A DNA stretch of 10,750 bases. Source: Candidatus Syntropharchaeum sp. Its GTDB lineage: Archaea > Halobacteriota > Syntropharchaeia > Alkanophagales > Methanospirareceae. This document shows positions 6,501-10,750 of the stretch, one piece after another. Both the position numbers and the translations under genes were made by a program. The number at the start of each line of letters is the position of its first letter. Position 1 is the stretch's first letter. The notes under the pieces are model-generated. The model was given only the letters and a program-made list of their open reading frames with translations. It was not told the origin of the DNA and made no database searches. Location of the stretch: assembly GCA_016782355.1 (NCBI GenBank), contig JADHYP010000037.1, positions 1 to 10,750 on the forward strand. Reading direction: 5' to 3'.

Positions 6501-6782
6501 TCATGGTCTTTTATCGATTGACACTTTGCAGATAAGGCGCCTGTATGTATCTCGTGTGCGTATATCACAGCGGACAAACTTACCAATAATGGCATGCTCA
6601 AGATCTTGCTTTGCCCGTTTTCCAGCAGGACTGGGAAGTTCAGGAGCATCAATTTCTTCGATACGGATGCGTTCGTGATCCTTATACTCGTATTGGTTAC
6701 CTCTGCTTACATGGGTTACTTTGATATCGAAAGTATCACCATCGATTACCTTAACGACATCGCCCCAAATTACATCGGTCAT
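6501..6782 (-). CDS. Staphylococcal nuclease-like (SNase) protein, short at the C-terminus
   Basis: A thermonuclease-fold protein, expected to cut DNA or RNA with calcium. From the ATG at 6782 it has 93 residues. The start is chosen because GAGGGTGA ends just upstream; the TTG at 6803 lies before that site. The first strand carries VVKVIDGDTFDI with the metal-binding Asp (residue 14). ERIRIEEIDAPE (37-48) supplies Arg40, Asp45 and Glu48, equivalent to nuclease R35, D40 and E43. DTYRRL supplies the second catalytic Arg (82). The frame then ends at SIDKRP, where family members continue with a 'VNExLVxxGxA' segment and about 30 more residues. I see no continuation in another frame. It has no recognisable signal peptide. 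It may be a truncated, possibly inactive gene or a minimal SNase domain. Confidence 0.75.
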   Translation of the reverse strand: MTDVIWGDVVKVIDGDTFDIKVTHVSRGNQYEYKDHERIRIEEIDAPELPSPAGKRAKQDLEHAIIGKFVRCDIRTRDTYRRLICKVSIDKRP

Positions 6783-6850
6783 TTTCTCACCCTCTTTATT
6801 CAATCTTGCATTTCGTTCACCATCAACATCTTTTACTATAATAAATCACA

Positions 6851-6864
6851 ATATAAATTTATAT
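6851..6864. promoter_or_regulatory. Perfect 14-bp palindrome between the SNase and toxin-antitoxin promoters
   Basis: ATATAAATTTATAT is its own reverse complement. It lies 12 bp upstream of the TATA-like box of the antitoxin gene and in the divergent SNase leader region. It may be an operator for self-regulation of the toxin-antitoxin pair, or simply overlapping TATA elements reading both ways. No regulator is identified. Confidence 0.35.
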
Positions 6865-6875
6865 CGCCAAAATTA

Positions 6876-6883
6876 TTATATAG
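6876..6883 (+). promoter_or_regulatory. Candidate BRE/TATA of the toxin-antitoxin operon
   Basis: CGCCAAAATTA precedes TTATATAG. The TATA centre near 6879 predicts a transcription start near 6904, a few nt before the Shine-Dalgarno GAGGTG at 6905-6910 and the ATG at 6917. Confidence 0.5.
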
Positions 6884-6904
6884 CATCAAACAAATGTAAT
6901 CTAT

Positions 6905-6910
6905 GAGGTG
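6905..6910 (+). promoter_or_regulatory. Shine-Dalgarno of the DUF433 antitoxin
   Basis: GAGGTG ends 6 nt before the ATG at 6917. It overlaps, and so argues against, the in-frame GTG at 6908. Confidence 0.65.
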
Positions 6911-6916
6911 CGAAGA

Positions 6917-7156
6917 ATGAAATACCAGAACTGCATCACCAGAGACCCAAAAATAATGCATGGCAAGCCCGTGATAAAGGGAACACGTATCCCTGTTTAC
7001 ATTATCCTGAATCTACTTGCAGATAATATGATGCCGGTGGAAATACTCGAAGAGTATCCTGACCTGACGATAGATGATATACTCGCCTGTTTGGAATACG
7101 CAGCTAAGTTAGCTGAGGAAGAGATAGGCATCCTTGAATTAGAAGAGCGGTTATGA
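6917..7156 (+). CDS. DUF433-family antitoxin (VapB-like)
   Basis: The 79 residues match the DUF433 family throughout: TRDPKIMHGKPVIKGTRIPV at 8-27, then a helical part with ILEEYPDLTIDDILACLEYA (43-62). DUF433 proteins are small, predicted DNA-binding antitoxins that neutralise a PIN-like (DUF5615) toxin encoded just downstream. Here the last codons overlap the toxin start in an ATGA arrangement (7153-7156), so translation is coupled and the antitoxin is made first. The acidic C-terminus (EEEIGILELEERL) would fit binding to the toxin. The start is set by the GAGGTG site. Confidence 0.9.
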   Translation: MKYQNCITRDPKIMHGKPVIKGTRIPVYIILNLLADNMMPVEILEEYPDLTIDDILACLEYAAKLAEEEIGILELEERL

Positions 7157-8040
7157 AATTTCTAATAGATGAAAACATCTCTCCTAAAGTAGCAGAAGAG
7201 CTGCGAAAGTTAGGATATGATGCTATCCATGTGAGGGAAGTGCGCCTAAAAGGGCATACAGACGAAGAAATAATGACTTTTGCTAAAAATAAAGGGCGTG
7301 TTGTCTTAACTCTTGACATTGATTTCGCTGATATTCGTAACTATCCTCTTGGCACGCATAGTGGAATAATCAGGTTAAAAATCAAATCCGCAAGCTCAAA
7401 AAGGATACTGGATTGTTTAAAATCTCCGCAGCCTTCCCACCTACAATCCACCTTCGTATTTAAACCCCTTTTTCAAGCTGCGTTCCTTTTTATTAATAGA
7501 AATACCAAAATGCAACTATATGCTTATGATGCAGGGCAGTGCGACCCGAAGAAATGCACGGCGAAGAAATTAGCACGTTTCGGGCTGATAACATCGGTAA
7601 ACGTGCTGCGAAAAATACCGTATAACACGATTTTATTGGTTCCAATTGCGGAAAAGACGCTCTCTCCAGCAGATAGAGAATCCACGAACAGCATAACCGT
7701 TTTCGATTGCTCGTGGAATAAAATAGCCGCCTTTGAAGATACTTTGAGGAAGATGAAAAGAAAAAAGCGGGCGTTACCTTTTTTGATAGCTGCGAATCCC
7801 GTAAACTATGGCAAACCTTTTATTTTGGGTTCCGTAGAGGCGTTCGCTGCTGCTTTGTTCATCCTCGGCGAGCACGAGCAATCGCAACATATATTGGGCA
7901 AGTTTAAGTGGGGAACGGAATTTCTGAGATTGAACGAGGAACTGCTGCTCGCTTATGCTAAGGCAACGTCCAGTAGTGAAGTAATAGAAATGCAGAAAAT
8001 GTTCATGGACGTTGGAACGAAAAAAGCGAAAAAAACTTAA
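7153..8040 (+). CDS. DUF5615 PIN-like toxin lacking its own end, in frame with tsr3 (toxin part about 7153-7425)
   Basis: The first 91 residues are a DUF5615 PIN-like toxin, a predicted ribonuclease. MKFLIDENIS carries acidic Asp6/Glu7, GHTDEEI carries Asp37/Glu38, and VVLTLDIDFADI (50-61) carries Asp55/Asp57; PLGTHSGIIRL follows at 65-75. Family members are usually 110-125 residues and end with a further strand (often 'GALVVVTxxxVR'). Here similarity stops after RILDCLKS, and residues 92-119 appear to be translated upstream DNA of tsr3. No stop intervenes, so the frame continues through Tsr3 to give 295 codons. I think the toxin gene was inserted or truncated at about 7425 and joined to tsr3 by chance. 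A functional toxin-Tsr3 fusion is possible but unlikely. The acidic residues seen are all intact. Confidence 0.75.
   Translation: MKFLIDENISPKVAEELRKLGYDAIHVREVRLKGHTDEEIMTFAKNKGRVVLTLDIDFADIRNYPLGTHSGIIRLKIKSASSKRILDCLKSPQPSHLQSTFVFKPLFQAAFLFINRNTKMQLYAYDAGQCDPKKCTAKKLARFGLITSVNVLRKIPYNTILLVPIAEKTLSPADRESTNSITVFDCSWNKIAAFEDTLRKMKRKKRALPFLIAANPVNYGKPFILGSVEAFAAALFILGEHEQSQHILGKFKWGTEFLRLNEELLLAYAKATSSSEVIEMQKMFMDVGTKKAKKT
7457..7464 (+). promoter_or_regulatory. Candidate TATA box of tsr3
   Basis: TATTTAAA, centred near 7461, predicts initiation near 7487 and a leader of about 23 nt to the ATG at 7510. It supports tsr3 being expressed on its own despite the open frame from the toxin. Confidence 0.45.
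7510..8040 (+). CDS. tsr3: Tsr3-type rRNA aminocarboxypropyltransferase (DUF367)
   Basis: Transfers the 3-amino-3-carboxypropyl group of S-adenosylmethionine to a modified uridine in helix 31 of the small-subunit rRNA, a late ribosome-maturation step. The 176 residues carry the N-terminal metal-free RLI-like part with CDPKKCTAKKLARF (11-24) and the conserved VFDCSWN (64-70). The hallmark is ALPFLIAANPVNYGKPF (88-104), followed by LGSVEAFAAALFILG (106-120), the SPOUT-like SAM-binding end. Length is normal for archaeal members. The ATG at 7510 is at the usual family start, and a TATA box lies 50 bp upstream. The same frame is open upstream into a toxin gene. The basic tail KKAKKT may contact RNA. 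Identity is secure; the substrate position is taken from the family. Confidence 0.93.
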   Translation: MQLYAYDAGQCDPKKCTAKKLARFGLITSVNVLRKIPYNTILLVPIAEKTLSPADRESTNSITVFDCSWNKIAAFEDTLRKMKRKKRALPFLIAANPVNYGKPFILGSVEAFAAALFILGEHEQSQHILGKFKWGTEFLRLNEELLLAYAKATSSSEVIEMQKMFMDVGTKKAKKT

Positions 8041-8052
8041 ACTGAAAAAATC

Positions 8053-8066
8053 ATTTAAATTTATAG
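8053..8066 (+). promoter_or_regulatory. Candidate TATA box of the GNAT / restriction-modification operon
   Basis: ATTTAAATTTATAG, centred near 8058, predicts initiation at 8083-8087, right at the ATG at 8087. The first gene of the unit may therefore be read from a leaderless message. Confidence 0.5.
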
Positions 8067-8086
8067 TCATGTCTATAACCGGGAAG

Positions 8087-8605
8087 ATGGGCGTATGTTG
8101 TGCTATTGAAGAGGTAAATACGGGCGAGAAACACCGTGCATTAATACTGGGCAACGAGGATGCGAGGGACGTCTCCGCTCTTTACAAGGAGGTGTGGCTG
8201 AAGGCATACGAGTATCCGAAGGAATGGCGAGAGAAGCGTGCGATGAGCGAGGAGGAAATAAAGAACGATATGAACTCCGGCTATTTCTTCATCGGTGTTC
8301 GTGTAAATAGTGAATTGGTGGGCGTGTATAAAGCTTCCATAACCGAAAGAGGTTGTTTCGGCGAGCAACAGGCGGTTCTACCGGAATATCGAGACCAGGG
8401 CGTGGCATCGGCAATGTATGAGCAGTTCTATGAGCTCGCAAAAACGAATAAATGTAAGGTGAATTACGTGAATATACTCGCGGGTAACGAACCCTGTGAG
8501 CGAGCAATGGAGAAGTATAACTTCTACAAAACGGGTGAGCCCTGGGAGCAAAGTAAGGGAATGCTCGTTCAGACTTACGAGCGGAAGGTGAATGAAGAGG
8601 TGTAG
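8087..8605 (+). CDS. GNAT-family N-acetyltransferase
   Basis: Acetyl-CoA-dependent acetyltransferase of unknown substrate. From the ATG at 8087 it has 172 residues. Motif A is AVLPEYRDQGVASAMYEQF (96-114), where R102-x-x-G105-x-A107 is the pyrophosphate loop for acetyl-CoA. AGNEPCERAMEKYNFYKTGE (132-151) is the typical motif B end. The region 31-60 (VWLKAYEYPKEWREK) should shape the acceptor site. In-frame starts at 8012 and 8069 lie before or within 8 nt of the TATA-like element, so 8087 is preferred; it may be leaderless. Its TAG is 2 nt before the methyltransferase ATG, with GAGGTG (8597-8602) in its last codons, so the two are probably co-translated. Whether it serves the restriction-modification pair is unknown. 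Confidence 0.85.
   Translation: MGVCCAIEEVNTGEKHRALILGNEDARDVSALYKEVWLKAYEYPKEWREKRAMSEEEIKNDMNSGYFFIGVRVNSELVGVYKASITERGCFGEQQAVLPEYRDQGVASAMYEQFYELAKTNKCKVNYVNILAGNEPCERAMEKYNFYKTGEPWEQSKGMLVQTYERKVNEEV
8597..8602 (+). promoter_or_regulatory. Shine-Dalgarno of the methyltransferase within the GNAT end
   Basis: GAGGTG ends 5 nt before the ATG at 8608. It favours that start over the GTG at 8605 and indicates coupling to the GNAT gene. Confidence 0.65.
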
Positions 8606-8607
8606 TG

Positions 8608-9642
8608 ATGCCATCAATTGGTTTTGAAAAGACGAAATTCGAGCAAATGATAAATCAGATTGTAGAAGGTGATAGCTTTGAGCTTTTAAAGTATATCCCA
8701 AATGGAGAGATAGACCTTGTTATAACAAGCCCCCCGTACTACAAACAGCGGGATTATGGGGGGGGAATAGGAAATGAAAACACACCTGAGAAATATATTG
8801 AAAACCTTTTAAAGATAGTTCATGAATGCGTCAGGATAGTTAAGGACACCGGTAGCATTGTATTCAATTTGGGCGATAAATACAATGAAGAAGGGAGTTT
8901 ATCCTTAATTCCTTTTAGATTCGCTGCTGAAGTAATAAAAAAGGAACCCGTGAAACTCGTAAACGCTATAACATGGATAAAAACGAATCCGACACCAAGA
9001 CAGTTCAAGAAACGGCTTGTGAGTAGCACAGAACCTTTCTTCCATTTCGTCAAGTCAAGTAATTACTATTATAATATTGATGAGTTCCTGACTGAACCGA
9101 ATACAAAAAAAGAGAAGAGAAGAAGAGAAAACACCAATGTGGGCAAGAAATACTTTGAATTAATAGAAAAATCTACTTTATCTGATCAGGAAAAGCAAAA
9201 AGCAAGAGAGGAATTACAAAAGGTAATAGAGGAGGTTAAGAAAGGAGAAATAGCAGAATTCAGAATGAAAATACGTGGTATTCATGCTCCTGCATTTGGC
9301 GGCCAGGAAGGGGGTAGAAAAAATCAGATTGAAAAACAAGGTTTTACTATTATCCGAATATTTGGCAATGATTTAAAGCGCGACGTTATCGAAAGCTCAG
9401 TGGAGACAATAAAAAACTGTCCACACCCTGCTATATACCCAGAATATATAATACGGGAAATGCTCAAAATGCTCACAAGAGAGGAAGATATAGTCTTAGA
9501 CCCTTTTGTTGGGTCTGGGACCACAGCAGTAGCGTGTAAGAAATTGGGGCGAAAATACATGGGTTTTGATATCAATCCTGAATATTGTGAACATGCCAGA
9601 AAGCGATTGGGAAACACACAAGCATTATTAACATGGTTCTAA
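8608..9642 (+). CDS. Type II DNA methyltransferase, beta class, probably N4-cytosine
   Basis: Transfers a methyl group from S-adenosylmethionine to an exocyclic amino group in its DNA target. The 344 residues have the beta-class order, catalytic motif before SAM motif. Motif IV is LVITSPPYY (37-45), and the TSPPY form usually marks N4-cytosine enzymes, although some N6-adenine enzymes share it. Motif I is LDPFVGSGTT (297-306), followed by GRKYMGFDINPEYCEHARKR (314-333). CPHPAIYPEYI (271-281) is the conserved stretch before motif I. The middle, a charged coiled-coil-like part (about 165-225), is the likely target-recognition region. The restriction endonuclease candidate begins 3 nt after its stop. 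The A-rich base composition differs from the core genes, in keeping with transfer. The recognition sequence cannot be read from the protein. Confidence 0.92.
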   Translation: MPSIGFEKTKFEQMINQIVEGDSFELLKYIPNGEIDLVITSPPYYKQRDYGGGIGNENTPEKYIENLLKIVHECVRIVKDTGSIVFNLGDKYNEEGSLSLIPFRFAAEVIKKEPVKLVNAITWIKTNPTPRQFKKRLVSSTEPFFHFVKSSNYYYNIDEFLTEPNTKKEKRRRENTNVGKKYFELIEKSTLSDQEKQKAREELQKVIEEVKKGEIAEFRMKIRGIHAPAFGGQEGGRKNQIEKQGFTIIRIFGNDLKRDVIESSVETIKNCPHPAIYPEYIIREMLKMLTREEDIVLDPFVGSGTTAVACKKLGRKYMGFDINPEYCEHARKRLGNTQALLTWF

Positions 9643-9645
9643 AAA

Positions 9646-10750
9646 ATGGAAGAAGCTACAAAAGTTCTCGAAACTGCGTATGAAAAAGTCAAAGAAAACC
9701 CTTTTGACCCCAATACATTGGATGAAAAACGGAGAGAATGGATAAGTGCGATAGCCGAGACATGCGAATCACAGAAAGCAGTAACTACGGCACTTATAAC
9801 CTGTTTCATAAAGAAGATGACAGACCAGGGTCAGGATATTAGACTTCACAGAAAAGAATTTGTGGGAGGATACTCAGCAAGAGTATTTGACACGAAGTAT
9901 ATAACGCCCTTTCTCAAAAAGAGATTCCCAAGAATAGCGATGAAAGAAAGTGGCTGGTTAAGCAGGTCTATTGAACAGCCTCACCCGTTTACGCTGGATT
10001 TTCCCGGTAAGGTCAGAGATGAAAGGGTAAAATACTGCTTTCTACATATTCTGAACGATATTGAAGAAAATAATGCTGACGCAGAGAAATATTTACAGGC
10101 TTTATTTACACTTCTACTACAAAAATTTACAGAAATTAGAACCATATTAGAGGGTGTAACTTTCCCAAAGGAGATACCAATTGATCCTATCATAGAGTGT
10201 TTAAAATCGCATTTCTTCCACAAATATAGCTCTGCTGGAGCGTCTAAGCTGCCTGTTATAGCGATGTATTCTTTATATCAATTAATGATGGAAGGCAGTA
10301 CTCGATACCAAAATAAAACACTAAAACGCTTGAGAAGTTATGGATCTCCCGACATACATGCGAAAGCAATCGGAGACATAGAGGTGGTTGACGAAGCAGG
10401 TGAATACTTCGAGGTTGTGGAGATAAAGCACGATATACCAATCAGCGAGGGTATAATGCAAGATTCATATAACAAGTTCAGAAAAACATCTATTAGACGT
10501 TATTATTTGCTAACAACCGCAGAGCCTTATATTCGGGAAGGAGAAGAGATACAAGTTGAGAATTTGAAGCAAAAAATAAAAAATGAACACGGCTGTGAGG
10601 TGATAATAAATGGAATAATACCATCAACAAAGTATTATCTAAGACTTGTAAAAACGCCCAGTCAATTTATGGAGACATACACGAATAATTTGAAAGAAGA
10701 TAAAGAAGTAAAGGGAGAACACCTGAAAGTTTGGTTGGATGTTATCGAAG
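9646..10750 (+). CDS. Probable type II restriction endonuclease, PD-(D/E)xK type (368 codons, cut by window edge)
   Basis: Predicted to cut unmodified DNA at the site protected by the adjacent methyltransferase. The frame opens MEEATKVLETAYEKVKENPF and stays open to the edge, so the end is missing. A possible nuclease site is GDIEVVDE...EVVEIKHD: Asp244, then Glu259-Ile-Lys261, the D-x14-E-x-K spacing of PD-(D/E)xK enzymes. The N-terminal part is helical, with YSARVFDTKYITPFLKKRFP (76-95) and ESGWLSRSIEQPHPFTLDFP (101-120). I recall similar proteins next to DNA methyltransferases in bacteria, but cannot name the family or the cut site from memory. Its ATG is 3 nt after the methyltransferase stop, so the pair should be one transcript. 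No promoter of its own is visible; it presumably follows the methyltransferase, which protects the host first. Confidence 0.75.
   Translation, partial: MEEATKVLETAYEKVKENPFDPNTLDEKRREWISAIAETCESQKAVTTALITCFIKKMTDQGQDIRLHRKEFVGGYSARVFDTKYITPFLKKRFPRIAMKESGWLSRSIEQPHPFTLDFPGKVRDERVKYCFLHILNDIEENNADAEKYLQALFTLLLQKFTEIRTILEGVTFPKEIPIDPIIECLKSHFFHKYSSAGASKLPVIAMYSLYQLMMEGSTRYQNKTLKRLRSYGSPDIHAKAIGDIEVVDEAGEYFEVVEIKHDIPISEGIMQDSYNKFRKTSIRRYYLLTTAEPYIREGEEIQVENLKQKIKNEHGCEVIINGIIPSTKYYLRLVKTPSQFMETYTNNLKEDKEVKGEHLKVWLDVIE

Noticed and set aside
6594..6906. Plus-strand frames of 101 and 61 codons over the SNase gene
   Set aside because: They are antisense to the SNase motifs and run into the A/T-rich promoter region of the antitoxin.
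8012..8086. Longer GNAT start at 8012 (TTG) or 8069 (ATG)
   Set aside because: These starts overlap tsr3 or lie 3 nt after the TATA-like element at 8053-8066, and the extension is lysine-rich with no family match.
9981..10223. Minus-strand 80-codon frame in the endonuclease region
   Set aside because: It is antisense to the long plus-strand frame that is open for 368 codons and linked to the methyltransferase.

Overview
The window is archaeal and most likely euryarchaeal. The evidence is an archaeal-type aspartyl-tRNA synthetase, the ftsZ-secE-nusG(spt5) cluster typical of Euryarchaeota, a Tsr3-type rRNA modification enzyme, TATA-like boxes about 25 bp upstream of likely transcription starts, and Shine-Dalgarno sites of the GAGGTG/GGTGAT type. 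HemC fits an organism that makes siroheme, F430 or cobalamin, such as a methanogen or a methane-oxidising relative. I cannot name the lineage from sequence alone.

Positions 1-5436 are mostly core genome. The minus-strand aspartyl-tRNA synthetase gene is cut by the left edge. A divergent class II tRNA-Leu(GAG) follows. Next is a short spacer holding what looks like the decayed remnant of a GxxExxY (PDDEXK_3) gene between two inverted copies of an 'ACCGCxGAG...AACGCGGAGAG' repeat. Then come ftsZ, secE and nusG on the plus strand (cell division, Sec translocon, transcription elongation). They meet a minus-strand hemC tail to tail with only 2 bp between the stop codons. A minus-strand MATE transporter gene lies upstream of hemC.

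Positions 5437-6900 are sparse and look like accessory DNA. They hold a small zinc-ribbon membrane protein gene, two intergenic inverted repeats, a 148-bp segment bounded by 24-bp imperfect terminal inverted repeats, and a short staphylococcal-nuclease-like gene lacking the usual C-terminal part.

Positions 6901-8605 carry a DUF433 antitoxin overlapping (ATGA) a DUF5615 PIN-like toxin. The toxin has lost its own C-terminus and stop codon, so its frame runs into tsr3 to give a 295-codon toxin-Tsr3 reading frame. tsr3 appears to keep its own TATA box and start. A GNAT acetyltransferase follows.

Positions 8608-10750 hold a restriction-modification pair. A beta-class DNA methyltransferase with a TSPPY motif (N4-cytosine type) starts 2 nt after the GNAT stop. 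Three nt after its own stop begins a long ORF, cut by the right edge, with a D-x14-E-x-K nuclease motif. No CRISPR array or complete insertion sequence is visible. The main points of interest are the toxin-Tsr3 in-frame junction, the GNAT-coupled restriction-modification cassette, the small TIR element and the GxxExxY remnant.
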